DNA of 64,000 nt from the NCBI GenBank assembly GCA_020881835.1, contig CP052876.1, forward strand, positions 1,736,001 through 1,800,000, written 5' to 3'. Below, one piece after another: positions 44,203 to 53,700 of the stretch. Position 1 is the stretch's first letter. Every line of letters starts with the position of its first letter. The notes below the pieces were generated by a model. The model did not search any database. It saw only the letters and a list, made by a program, of their open reading frames with translations, and was not told where the DNA came from. The DNA comes from Kineosporiaceae bacterium SCSIO 59966 (lineage in GTDB: Bacteria > Actinomycetota > Actinomycetes > Actinomycetales > SCSIO-59966). The translations under genes were made by a program, and so were the position numbers.

Positions 44203-44466
44203 TCATGCCAGGCCGAGGTCGGCTTTGACCTGCTCCCAAGGGACAGCGGGTCCACCCTCATCCATCTCGGTTGCAGCGGCCGCAGCGGCCGAGATGTCGG
44301 CCAGGTCCTCCGCGGCTGCGATGAGCCGATCGAGATCCTCGGCGTCGACCACCGCGGCTACCCGCTGGCCACGGCGAGTCAGGTAGACCGGGTCGTGCTG
44401 GGCCCGCGCGGTGTCGACGACGTCGTCCAGCCGCGCCTGCGCGTCGCCGACCGTCATCTCCACCAT
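44203..44466 (-). CDS. Phd/YefM-family antitoxin, apparently without its toxin
   Basis: An 87-residue protein. MTVGDAQARLDDVVDTARAQ, then PVYLTRRGQRVAAVVDAEDL is the Phd/YefM DNA-binding fold, and VPWEQVKADLGLA is the usual C-terminal toxin-binding tail. An ATGA junction follows, where a RelE/ParE toxin would normally start, but that frame stops after five codons. The toxin seems to be lost. ATG 44457 is an alternative start. Confidence 0.82.
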   Translation of the reverse strand: MVEMTVGDAQARLDDVVDTARAQHDPVYLTRRGQRVAAVVDAEDLDRLIAAAEDLADISAAAAAATEMDEGGPAVPWEQVKADLGLA

Positions 44467-44510
44467 GCCATTGCCCTCGTCCTGTGATCACTTCGCGCTC
44501 GCGCTCGTGG

Positions 44511-44963
44511 TTACGCCTGGCGCAGCTCCATCAGCCGCGCCGCCAGATCCTCCGACACCGGAGCCTTCCTGCCGGTGTCGTAGTCAAAAGTGACGATCAC
44601 CGACTCGCCATCTGCGGCGACCGCCCCGTGCTGGTGACTCACGATCCGGTGCCGCATGACGAACCGGTCGTCGCCGACGTCCCCGATCTGCGCGCCGACG
44701 GTCACGGTGTCGGGGTGGGTCAGCGGGATCCGGAACCGGCAGCTGGCCGAGTGCAGGATCGGTCCGACGCCGCGCGACTGCTCGATCGAGCCCAGGCCGA
44801 GCACGGCGAAGCACTCGATCCGCGCGGTCTCGAAGTAGCGGAAGTAGACGGTGTTGTTCACGTGGCCCATGGCGTCCATGTCGCCCCAGGCCACGGGGAT
44901 CTCCACCCTCACGGGGTAGCCGGTGAGCAGCTCGTTGATCCGGTCGTGGTCAGTCACCGGCAC
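44511..44963 (-). CDS. Acyl-CoA thioesterase, 4HBT hot-dog fold
   Basis: A 150-residue hot-dog protein. VAWGDMDAMGHVNNTVYFRY is the 4HBT signature with the catalytic Asp (D of GDMDAMGHVNN), followed by FETARIECFAVLG and FRIPLTHPDTVTVGAQIGDV. These enzymes hydrolyse acyl-CoA thioesters in the cytosol. GTG 44963 has a -10-like TAGCCT a few bases upstream, so the transcript may be leaderless. Confidence 0.9.
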   Translation of the reverse strand: MPVTDHDRINELLTGYPVRVEIPVAWGDMDAMGHVNNTVYFRYFETARIECFAVLGLGSIEQSRGVGPILHSASCRFRIPLTHPDTVTVGAQIGDVGDDRFVMRHRIVSHQHGAVAADGESVIVTFDYDTGRKAPVSEDLAARLMELRQA

Positions 44964-45032
44964 AGGCTAGCGATCCGAGATGCCAGCGTGTCGGCGTCCA
45001 CTCCCGTGTCGTCCCCGGGCCCCACGCCGCAC

Positions 45033-48000
45033 TCAGCCCGCGAGATGACTCCACGCCGGCGCGAGCTCCTGCCAGGGACCGGTGGCTGCCACCTCTCCGT
45101 CGACGAGGACGACGACCCGATCGGCCTGGGCCAGGGCCGACCGCTTGGCCGTGGCGCCGATCACCGTCGTCCCCCGTTCCCGCAGCGCCGCCCACAACTC
45201 GATCTCGGTGCTGGCGTCCAGGGCGCTGGAGATGTCGTCGGCCAGGAGCAGCTCGGTGTCGGCGGCGAGCGCCCGCGCGAGGGCGAGCCGCTGGACCTGA
45301 CCGCCGGAGAGCCGGACGCCGCGGTGCCCGACGACGGCGTCCTTCCCACCGGCGTCCTCGATGTCACGTCCGAGCCGGGCGGCGGAGACCGGGTCCTCGA
45401 AGGTCCGCCGGTGGCCCAGCAGCACGTTGTCGGAGAAGCTGCCGGACAGCACCCGCGGCACCTGGGCGACGTGGGCGACCTGCGCGGGCCGCAGGAACGC
45501 CTGGGGGTCGGTGACCGGCTGGCCGTTCCAGAGCAGGACGCCGGTGTGCTCGATCAGCCCAGCCAGCGCCGACAGCAGGCTGGACTTGCCGGCGCCGACC
45601 TGCCCGACGAGCAGCACGAGCTCACCGGCCTCCACGGTGAGGTCCACGCTGCTGACGCCGATCGTGCCGTCGTCGTGAATCGCCGAGAACCCGCGCAACT
45701 CGAGGCGCTCCAACGGAACCCGCCGGACCGGCTCCGGCGCCGGGGCCACCCCGGTGACGAGGTCGACGTCCGGGGGGAGGTCCATCAGGTCGGCCCCGCC
45801 GGCGAACCGGCTGGTCTCCTTCTGCCATGCCCGGGTCCCGGGCGCCTCGGTGACCACCATCCCGGCGACCCGACCGAACCAGTCGAACCCGCCGACCGCG
45901 TTGGCCACGAGCAGGGCGACCGCCAGGCTCCAGCCGTCCAGGAAGTAGATCCCCCACGCCGCGACGACGCCGCTCTGCACCATCACCATGGGCACGCCGT
46001 CCAGGAACGCCTGCACCCGGTGCTCCTTGACCGCGGCGTCGACCCGGCCGGAGTCCACGCGGCGCAGGTGGGCATGCAGCTCCGGGACGGCGGCAGCTAG
46101 CTTGACGGTGCGCACCGAGTCGAGCCCGGAGACGAGGGCGCGCCCGAACCTGGCCCGGGCCCCGGACGCCGCGGCCGCCGACCGACCGGCGATGGGCCGG
46201 CCGAGCGTCGAGGCGAGCGCCGAGGCCACCATCACGGCGAGCAGCACCGCGCCGGCCACCCAGGTGCCGGCGAGGAGCGCGGTGACGCTGGCGATGACCA
46301 GGCCGTTGAGGAAGTCGATCCACCGATCGGCGTACCGGGCGTAGCGGTCGGCGTCCATCGAGCGGGCGACGACCTCGCCGGGCGGCGTGCGCGCCAGCCG
46401 GCGCTGCCCCGTCTGGCCGTAGAGCACCGCCATCCGGGCCCGGAGCAGGACCTCCACCCACCACCGCGGATAGCGCCAGAAGGCGTTGGCCAGCATGAGC
46501 GGGGCGGCGAGCAGACTCATCGCGACCGCGCCGGTCAGCCACCACGGGTCCCCGCCCGCCTGGAGGGTCTCCACGGTCCGGCCCCACAGGAGTCCGGTGA
46601 CGGCGCCCTGGGCTCCGGTGAGGGCGGCGAGCAGGAACAGGAGCGCCCCGAGCAGCCCCCACACCGGACGCACCACGAGCGCGTGGGCGATGCCGCGCGC
46701 CAGCGAGGGACCCGTGCCGGCGTCCTCGATCTCCGGCGGCGGACCGGACCGGCGGCGCCCCCCGACGCCGTCGTGGTCCGCCGCGGAGAACTCGGCCGCG
46801 GACAGCTCGGCGGCGGAGGGCTCGGCCGCGGAGGGCTCGGCCGCGGTGAGCTCGGCCGCGACCTGCCCCTTGGCGTCGATGCCGTCCGCGGCGGCCGGGT
46901 CGTGGCCGTGGTCGGTGCGGCTGGCCGTCAGCAGGTCGCGGAACGGCCCGGGGGTTACAGCGAGCTCGGTGCGCGGACCCTGCTGAACGATGCGCCCGCG
47001 GTCCAGGACGGCGACCAGCGGGGCCCGCTCGATCGTGGACAGCCGGTGGGCGACGAGGATCCCGGTCCGGGCCGTGAGCAGTCGGCTGGCGGCGGCCACG
47101 ACGCGGCGCTCGGTGAGTGGGTCCATCCGGGCGGTGGCTTCGTCGAGCACGACCACCCGGACGTCGCGGACCAGCAGGCGCGCGAAGGCGACCAGCTGCT
47201 CCTCCCCCGCCGACAGCGACGTCCCGCCGGGTCCGAGGAGCGTCTCGAGGCCGTCCGGCAGGCCGGCGACCCAGCCGGCCAGGCCGAGTTCCGCCACGGC
47301 CGCCTCGACCCGGTCTCTCGGGACGTCGGCGAACAGGGTGATGTTCTCGGCGAGGGTGCCGGCAAGGATCTCCGTGCGCTGCGTGACGACGCCGACGGAA
47401 CGCCGAAGGAGCTGCAGGTCCAGGTCCCGGACGTCGACGCCGCCGAGGAACACGGTGCCCGGCGGTGGCTCCATCGCCCGGGACACCAGGGCGGCCAAGG
47501 TCGACTTGCCGGAGCCGGTGCGGCCGACCAGGGCGACCGTCTGGCCGGCGGGGACGTGCAGGTCGATGCCCCGCAGTGCGAACGTCCCCTCGGCGTAGGA
47601 GAAGTCGAGACCCCGTAGTTCCAGGTCGACCGGCCCGTCGGGAACGGGACGGCCGCCCTCCGGCTCGGGGACGACGTCCAGCATCTGACGCAGTCGGATG
47701 ACGGCCCCAAGGCCGGCCTGCAGGTCCGGCAGGTGGTTGGCGACCATCGCGATCTGGCCGACGAACGAGGAGGTGACGAGGAAGAGGGTCACCACCTCGG
47801 CGACCGAGAGGGCGCCGCTGGAGGTGAGCGCCACGCCGGCGACCGCGACGCCCGCCAGCAGCGCGTGGAGCAGGACGCCGGCGCGCCGGGCCAGGCGGCT
47901 CTCGACGTCGACGACCGAGCGGAACTTCGCGTGGACGTCGGCGGACAGCCGGGCCAGGCGGCGCAAGACGTAGGCCTGGCCCAGGCTGGTGCGCAGGTCG

Positions 48001-48650
48001 TCGCGGCCGGCGATGCCCTCCTCGAGGACGGCGGCGTGGTCGGTCCACGCCATCTCCTCGACCACCTTGCGGCGCGAGATCTCCCCGAGCAGCGACCGGA
48101 CGGCGAACCAGGTGACGGCCGCGAGCACCGGGAACAGGACGAAGGACGGCCACCATGTGACGCCGGCGACCACCCACATCGGCAGGGCGCCGAAGACCGT
48201 GCGGGCGAGCATCCAGAACTGCCACCGGACGAGGTTGCCGACCTCGTGGCTGTCGTCGTCGATCCGGTCGAGGATCTCGCCGACCGCCTGCTCGCTGAGC
48301 GCGGGCAGCGGTTGGCGCAGCGCCGCCTGGAGCAGGTCCTCACGCAGCCGGCCCTCGGCGCGGTCCGAGCAGCCGACCCAGGCGATCTTGCCGGCGGTGT
48401 CGATGACGGCGGCGCCGACGAGGCAGACGGCGAGCAGCCAGACCAGGGCCCGGGTCGGGTTCTCGGCGAGCTGCCCGGCCACGACGGTGCCCAGCGTCAT
48501 CCCGACCGCTCCCACCGCGGACGCGGTCAGGGCGGCCGCCGCGACGGGGCTCTTCAGCCGCCGCCAGTCGATCCGGCGGGACGGGTCGACGTCCGGAGGG
48601 GCCGCCCGCCGCTGGTCCGGGGTGGCGGCCTCCGCCGTGATCGCAGCCAT
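45033..48650 (-). CDS. Single-chain ABC exporter with two TMD-NBD halves
   Basis: A 1,205-residue fusion of two type IV ABC exporter halves. Half one: membrane domain to about residue 330, Walker A GRTGSGKST (376-384), signature LSAGEEQ (479), Walker B VVVLDEATARMD (499). Half two: membrane domain about 650-930, Walker A LLVGQVGAGKSSL near 1,012, signature LSGGQVQRL near 1,112, Walker B ELLLADDISSALD near 1,130. The Walker B Glu of half two is Asp, and the signature of half one is non-canonical. These two elements form the same composite site, so one ATP site is probably degenerate, as in heterodimeric exporters. The halves are joined by a repeat-rich Ala/Glu linker. The substrate is unknown. 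Confidence 0.9.
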   Translation of the reverse strand: MAAITAEAATPDQRRAAPPDVDPSRRIDWRRLKSPVAAAALTASAVGAVGMTLGTVVAGQLAENPTRALVWLLAVCLVGAAVIDTAGKIAWVGCSDRAEGRLREDLLQAALRQPLPALSEQAVGEILDRIDDDSHEVGNLVRWQFWMLARTVFGALPMWVVAGVTWWPSFVLFPVLAAVTWFAVRSLLGEISRRKVVEEMAWTDHAAVLEEGIAGRDDLRTSLGQAYVLRRLARLSADVHAKFRSVVDVESRLARRAGVLLHALLAGVAVAGVALTSSGALSVAEVVTLFLVTSSFVGQIAMVANHLPDLQAGLGAVIRLRQMLDVVPEPEGGRPVPDGPVDLELRGLDFSYAEGTFALRGIDLHVPAGQTVALVGRTGSGKSTLAALVSRAMEPPPGTVFLGGVDVRDLDLQLLRRSVGVVTQRTEILAGTLAENITLFADVPRDRVEAAVAELGLAGWVAGLPDGLETLLGPGGTSLSAGEEQLVAFARLLVRDVRVVVLDEATARMDPLTERRVVAAASRLLTARTGILVAHRLSTIERAPLVAVLDRGRIVQQGPRTELAVTPGPFRDLLTASRTDHGHDPAAADGIDAKGQVAAELTAAEPSAAEPSAAELSAAEFSAADHDGVGGRRRSGPPPEIEDAGTGPSLARGIAHALVVRPVWGLLGALLFLLAALTGAQGAVTGLLWGRTVETLQAGGDPWWLTGAVAMSLLAAPLMLANAFWRYPRWWVEVLLRARMAVLYGQTGQRRLARTPPGEVVARSMDADRYARYADRWIDFLNGLVIASVTALLAGTWVAGAVLLAVMVASALASTLGRPIAGRSAAAASGARARFGRALVSGLDSVRTVKLAAAVPELHAHLRRVDSGRVDAAVKEHRVQAFLDGVPMVMVQSGVVAAWGIYFLDGWSLAVALLVANAVGGFDWFGRVAGMVVTEAPGTRAWQKETSRFAGGADLMDLPPDVDLVTGVAPAPEPVRRVPLERLELRGFSAIHDDGTIGVSSVDLTVEAGELVLLVGQVGAGKSSLLSALAGLIEHTGVLLWNGQPVTDPQAFLRPAQVAHVAQVPRVLSGSFSDNVLLGHRRTFEDPVSAARLGRDIEDAGGKDAVVGHRGVRLSGGQVQRLALARALAADTELLLADDISSALDASTEIELWAALRERGTTVIGATAKRSALAQADRVVVLVDGEVAATGPWQELAPAWSHLAG
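46776..46860 (-). repeat. 15-bp tandem repeats encoding the ABC linker
   Basis: About five to six copies of a 15-bp unit (core CTCGGCCGCGGAG on the plus strand) encode five-residue units such as AAEPS, AAELS and AAEFS around residues 600-630 of the ABC exporter. The repeats are in frame, so copy changes would alter linker length without disrupting the gene. Confidence 0.85.
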
Positions 48651-48822
48651 GGTGGGGCCACGCTATGCGGAGGAGGGGACGTTCTTCGCCTGGTTTTTCT
48701 GCCGGCGAAGGCCCGCCAAGGGCTGTCCGGACCGCGAGCGGGCGGCGAGGGCCGCGGCCGCGCTCTCAGGCCGCCAACGCCGCTGCCTCGTGCCCGATCG
48801 CTGACACCGGGGGCACCGTTGT

Positions 48823-48850
48823 CCGATGGTACCGCCCGTAGTACCATCGG
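48823..48850. promoter_or_regulatory. Palindromic operator upstream of hicA
   Basis: CCGATGGTAC (48823-48832) is perfectly mirrored by GTACCATCGG (48841-48850) across eight bases. It ends three bases before the hicA start GTG. The right arm contains a -10-like TAGTAC, so a bound repressor would block the promoter. HicB, whose C-terminus looks DNA-binding, is the likely ligand. Confidence 0.75.
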
Positions 48851-48853
48851 GCA

Positions 48854-49102
48854 GTGGTTTCGGTGGAGGCAATCGTCGCAGCGATGCGCCGCAGCCAGCA
48901 CAACATCTCCTACGACGACCTCCGAAAAGTCTGTGAACATTATTTCGGGACACCCCGCCAAGCGAATTCCTCGCACGCCGTGTTCAAGACTCCTTGGTCA
49001 GGTGACCCGCGCGTGAACATCCAGAATGACAAGGGCAAGGCCAAAGCCTACCAAGTCCGCCAGGTGCTTAAAGCGATTGACAAAAAAGAGGAGGAGAAGT
49101 GA
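48854..49102 (+). CDS. hicA: HicA mRNA interferase toxin
   Basis: An 82-residue protein starting at GTG 48854. YDDLRKVCEHYFGTPRQANS then SHAVFKTPWSGDPRVNIQND and KGKAKAYQVRQVLKAID match HicA, a double-stranded-RNA-binding-like RNase that cuts mRNA. The catalytic His (SSH) is present. The operator palindrome lies directly upstream and the transcript is probably leaderless. The stop TGA shares its last base with the hicB ATG. The pair is visibly richer in A and T than the neighbouring ABC gene. Confidence 0.92.
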   Translation: MVSVEAIVAAMRRSQHNISYDDLRKVCEHYFGTPRQANSSHAVFKTPWSGDPRVNIQNDKGKAKAYQVRQVLKAIDKKEEEK

Positions 49103-49455
49103 TGGAGACCCTACAGCGTCCGCACATCGACGTGTCACATTATACGTACCGCGTCACCTGGTCGGCGGAAGACGATGCCTTCGTCGCCACCGTGGTGGAG
49201 TTTCCCTCCCTCTCGTGGCTGGCACCCTCCCAGATCGAGGCTCTCCAAGGCCTTGAGGCCCTGCTGTCAGACGTTATTGCCGACATGCTGCAACAGGGCG
49301 AAGACGTGCCGGAGCCGATCTCTGAGCGCAGTTACTCCGGTAAGTTCAATCTCCGGCTGGGCGAGACGCTGCACCGAGACATTGCACTGCGTGCGGCCGA
49401 GGAGAATCTGAGCATCAACCAATGGGTGGTTCGAAAGCTTATGGCCGACGGATGA
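49102..49455 (+). CDS. hicB: HicB antitoxin with RHH DNA-binding tail
   Basis: A 117-residue protein from ATG 49102 with AGGAGGAG seven bases upstream. The N-terminal part (YRVTWSAEDDAFVATVVEFP) is the partially degraded RNase H-like HicB fold that binds the toxin. The C-terminal part (FNLRLGETLHRDIALRAAEE, NLSINQWVVRKLMA) is a ribbon-helix-helix. The toxin-first gene order is the usual one for HicAB. Confidence 0.92.
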   Translation: METLQRPHIDVSHYTYRVTWSAEDDAFVATVVEFPSLSWLAPSQIEALQGLEALLSDVIADMLQQGEDVPEPISERSYSGKFNLRLGETLHRDIALRAAEENLSINQWVVRKLMADG

Positions 49456-49530
49456 CGTCCATGCATGGCGTCTGGCGCTCTCCTTAGTTGTGGAGCCGGC
49501 GCGACCGAGGGGCGCGCTGCGCTAGCGCCT

Positions 49531-49548
49531 CGACGGCCTTCGCCGTCG
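49531..49548. terminator. Hairpin between hicB and the convergent gene
   Basis: CGACGGC and GCCGTCG pair across a CTTC tetraloop. The position between two convergent stop codons (49455 and 49581) fits a bidirectional terminator. No T-tract is visible. Confidence 0.6.
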
Positions 49549-49580
49549 GACGTGGCCTCATCGGAGAATCATATTCCTCC

Positions 49581-50648
49581 TCAAGTCCAGACAGCCACGA
49601 TGAGGGAGCAGATCGCGGCCACGAAGGAGGCCGCCGCGATGCACACCGACACCCGGGCCGCCATCTCGGTGGATCTGGCGCGATGCTCACTGCGCAGGTC
49701 CCCGATCTCGCCTACTAGTTGCTGCATGAGCGTGGCCGAGCCGCCGACCCTCTGCCACGTCTCGAAGACCGCACCCACACGGTCCATGTCGGATATGGAC
49801 TGCCACCACCACTGACGACGGAACTCGTCAAAGTGGCCGGCCGTCGAAAGGGCTTGCTTGCGGTTCCACTCTTCACCGTCAGCGAGTTCGCGGGCGAAGC
49901 CGAGGAGCCAATCTCGCTGCAGCACCGCGAGGAGCATCGCATCGGCCAGTTGTCCCCTGATCTCCCCGACGTAACTCCGCCAGCCGGGTGGCGGAGCCAC
50001 CACCACACCATGGCGGGCGATCCGAGCGACTAGCCCAGAAGCCAGGAGCCGCTCACCCGCGACGACGGCACCATCGGGCATGGTGTCTGTGGGCAACTCG
50101 GTGAGGACGTCGAACCACGCGTCGACGGAGGCCGTGGCCGGCGGGTGGAATGGCGGCGGGTCGGACGTATCCGTCACCAGAGCAACCACAGTGGCACGGG
50201 CGACCCGCTCATCCAGCTGCCAGCCATGAAGCAAAGACTCCACGGCTTCGCGGGCTCGTTGACGCCGGGGCCGGGAAAGTTCACTTACCGCCTTCAGTTG
50301 CTCGCTAGTTCCGCCTCGCGGCCCCCTGGAGATTTCGAGATGAACGAGACCGTAGGCTTCCGGGGCATGGGGCGTCAGCGGCTCGGCCCGTACAAGCTCA
50401 GCGACGCGGCAGTGGACCCCAGGAGCGAGCAAACGATCGACGTTGCGCCAGTGGCGTCGCGGCGGAGTGACCAGCCGCCGGATCGGCTCGGGATTGACGT
50501 AGGGGTCGGTTCGCGTGGCGGAGTCGTACTGGCGGTTGTTGGTGCCAGGTTCTGGCCAGGCGCCCGTCAGCCAGTCAACCGACGTCTCCTGCTGACCACG
50601 CGCGACTAGAGGCCACAGGACGGTGACGTACAGGAACGGTTCATCCAT
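49581..50648 (-). CDS. Unknown protein with C-terminal membrane anchor
   Basis: A 355-residue protein from ATG 50648, behind GGAGGGG. I do not recognise the family. It starts MDEPFLYVTVLWPLVARGQQ, has a central Arg/Glu-rich region (ELSRPRRQRAREAVESLLHG), a Trp-rich stretch (FRRQWWWQSISDMDRVGAVF) and a final helix pair: a polar LVGEIGDLRSEHRARSTEM and a membrane helix (CIAAASFVAAICSLIVAVW) at the very end. The tail anchor places the bulk in the cytosol. It converges on hicAB and is flanked on the other side by the SbcC-like gene 112 bp away. Confidence 0.7.
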   Translation of the reverse strand: MDEPFLYVTVLWPLVARGQQETSVDWLTGAWPEPGTNNRQYDSATRTDPYVNPEPIRRLVTPPRRHWRNVDRLLAPGVHCRVAELVRAEPLTPHAPEAYGLVHLEISRGPRGGTSEQLKAVSELSRPRRQRAREAVESLLHGWQLDERVARATVVALVTDTSDPPPFHPPATASVDAWFDVLTELPTDTMPDGAVVAGERLLASGLVARIARHGVVVAPPPGWRSYVGEIRGQLADAMLLAVLQRDWLLGFARELADGEEWNRKQALSTAGHFDEFRRQWWWQSISDMDRVGAVFETWQRVGGSATLMQQLVGEIGDLRSEHRARSTEMAARVSVCIAAASFVAAICSLIVAVWT

Positions 50649-50760
50649 CGCAGTCGTCCCCTCCTCCGTGCCTGTTGGTCGCCGTATGGGAAGGCACTCC
50701 AGGGTGATGAGCGCGACACGCAACTCCTGTAACCGGATGATCACCACCTGTCAAGCCTGG

Positions 50761-53700
50761 TCACGCCACCGCCAGACGCGGCAACTCGCGCACGGCGTGC
50801 GCGCCATCGTCTCTTAGCCGCTCCTTGGCCCAGTCGAGCACGACCGGCTCCTGGGCGAACAGCACGATCTGCCGCTCCTCGGACAGCCGCAGCAGCAGGT
50901 CCAGCAGCTGGCGGGTGCGCCCGTCGTCCGCCTGGACCGTGACGTCGTCCAGCAGGAGCGGACTCGTCTCACCCTCGGTGGTCAGGTGCTCGGCCAGCGC
51001 CACGCGCAGCAGGAGGTAGACCTGTTCGGCGGTGCCCACGGACAGCTGGTCCGCGGACCGCCAGCGCCGCTCCGGCCCGCACACCTGCACCCGCAGCGTG
51101 GCCGGGTCGACGGTGGCGTCGACGTACCGGCCCTCGGTGACCACCGGCAGCCAGCCGCGCAGCGTGGTCGCGATCACCGGGGCGATGTCGCGGTGCACCG
51201 TGTCCTGGGCGCGGGTGAGGAACTGCTGGGTGAGGGTCAGCGTCCGGGACAGCTCGGTCACCCGGTCGAGCTCCGCGGTGGCGGCGGCGAGCTCCTCCTC
51301 GGCCTCGGCGACCGACGGGAGGGCGCGGGCCCGTTCCTGCAGCACGCCGTCCGCGTGCTCGGCCCGCGCAGCGGCCTGCCTGGCCTCGGCCCGGGCGGCG
51401 TCGAGGGCCTCTCCGGTTGCCCGCAGGTGCTGGGCGGCGGCCTGCGCGTCGAGCGACCCGGTGACACCGATGGCGCGGGCGTGCTGGTCGCGGCGCTCGG
51501 CGGCCTCGGCGGCCACCTGCCGGTCACGGTGGAGCGCGAGGTCGGCCCGGTCCCGGTCCTCCGCCAGCACCTGGACGTTCTTGCGGACGTCCTCGACAGT
51601 GTCTCCCGCCAGCAGGGTCGTCAGCTCCGACCACTCCCGCTGGCGCTGCTCGCGGCCGGCGGCCGCGGCGTCCTGGCCTTGCTGCCACTGCTCGAGTCGG
51701 ACGGCGAGAAGGTCCAGGTCGTCGTCCGCGCCGCCGGGGCTGGCCGAGTCGGTCACGCCGACCAGGGCGGCGGCGGACCGCAGCGCCTCGCCGGCCTCCT
51801 CACGCCGCCGGTGCGCCTGCGCGGCGGCGGCCTCCTCACGCCGTCGGGCATCCAGGGCGGCCAGCAGGCTGTCGCGCCGCGCCGCCGCTGCGGCGGTCTG
51901 CGCGCGCACCGCGCACTGCTCCTCGTAGGCGCGCACGGCGCTCTCGACGGGCTCATCGTCCTGGACCGGGTGGCCACGGTCGGCCAGCGCCGCGCGCAGC
52001 CGGTCACCGGCCGCCGTGACGTCCTCCGCGCAGGTGTGGGCGTCGCGCTCCCACCGGTCGAGCCGAGCGCGTTCCTCGAGCACCTGCTCGGCCTGGGCCG
52101 CGAGCTCACGCAGGCGCTGCGGGTCGGTGGGCAGGCCGCGGGCCGCGGCCCGGGACTCGATCTCCGCTCGCACCGCCTCGGCGCGCTGAGCCGCCGACAG
52201 TGCGGCGGCGCGCCGGCCCTCGAGCTCGGCGACGGTCCGCTCGGCGGCCAGCACGTCGGCGGGCGGGGCACTGCTGCCGGCCGTGGCGGCCCGCCGTCGT
52301 CCGAGGACGACCGCACCGACGGCGGCGCCGGCCGCGACCAGCCCGGCGCCCACGGCGGCCGGCACCTGACCGGCGACGCCCAGCACCACCGCCAGCGCGG
52401 CAGCGAGCCCGGCGAGCACCCAGCCGACGAGCGCCGTCCGCGGCCCGGAGGCGGCGGGTGCCCCGGCGGCGCGTGCCGCAGCGAGCGCGCGCCGGGCCTG
52501 CTCCAGCTGGCGGTCCAGGTCCGCGGTATCGGGTTCGGCAGTCCGGACGCCGTCCAGCTGGGAGGCGAGGTCGCGGACGACGGCGGGCCCGGCGGCGACG
52601 GCGGCGGCCACGTCGGGACGCTCGTGCAGGCCCTCGGTGACCTGCGGTCGGCGGTCGTCGTGCGCCTGGGCCACGGCCACGGCGTTCTGGTAGCGGTCGA
52701 GCGCGGTCCGGACCTGCGCGCTGACCGCCGTGTCGCCCTCGGGTGCGGCCGGCAGGGCCTCCACCTGGGCCTCGAGGTCTGCGGCGGTGGGCCCGTGCAA
52801 GGTGGGTGGCGCCGGGGCGGCGCGCCAAGCGGCCAGGGCGTCGGTGACGGCTCGCGACTGGTGCCCGGCGTCCTCGTGCCGGGCCGGCGGCCCGTCGGGG
52901 AAGGTGGCGTGCAGTTTCTCGATGCGGTCCAGCCGCTCGCTCTCGGCGGTCAGCCGGGTGGCGGCGTCCTGCGCCTGCCGCTCGGCCAGGCTGACACGCT
53001 CAGCGGCGGTCGCGGCGTCCCGGACGAGGGACACCAGCGTCTCCGCGGACCGGTGAGCGTCCTCGGCTGCGCGGACGGCGTCCTCGGCGGCGGCGGCCGC
53101 GGCGCGCTGGACGTCGGCGTCCTCGACCAGCTCGAGGTACTCCTCGTGGGCGGACCGGGCACGGTCGAGTGCCGCCTGTGCGACGGCGAGCCGGTCCTTG
53201 GCCTTGCGCAGTGGACGGGTCGAGTTGGCCTGGTCGCGTCCGACCCGCTCACGCATGAACGTGTCGAGGGCGGTGAGGGCAGCGGCGGCCGTCGCGTCGG
53301 TGCCGGCGGTGGACGCCGCGCGCTGGAGGTGCTCCTGCAGTCCGTCCGCGGAGGCGAGCACGGACAGTAGCTGTGCCTGGGAGACGCACGCGGTCGCCGC
53401 GAAGGACGTGCGGTCCAGGCCGAGCCAGCGGGAGGCGTCCGGCGCGCCGTCGTGCATGATCTCGTCGGAGACGTCGCGGCCGAGCGCCAGGTCCATGGCC
53501 CGGCAGTCGACCTTGCCCTCGAGGTCGTGGGTCAGCTCGACCCGCCGGCCGTCGTTCAGGACGACGACGGCGGACACCCGCCAGTCCGGGTGGTCCCACG
53601 GGCGGTGCTTCGTGGCGAACGCCCGCTCCTGCTTGGTCGACGCACCCCGGCCGCGGCGTCGGCCGACGAGGGCGGCGTAGATCGCGGCGTGCCAGGAGGA

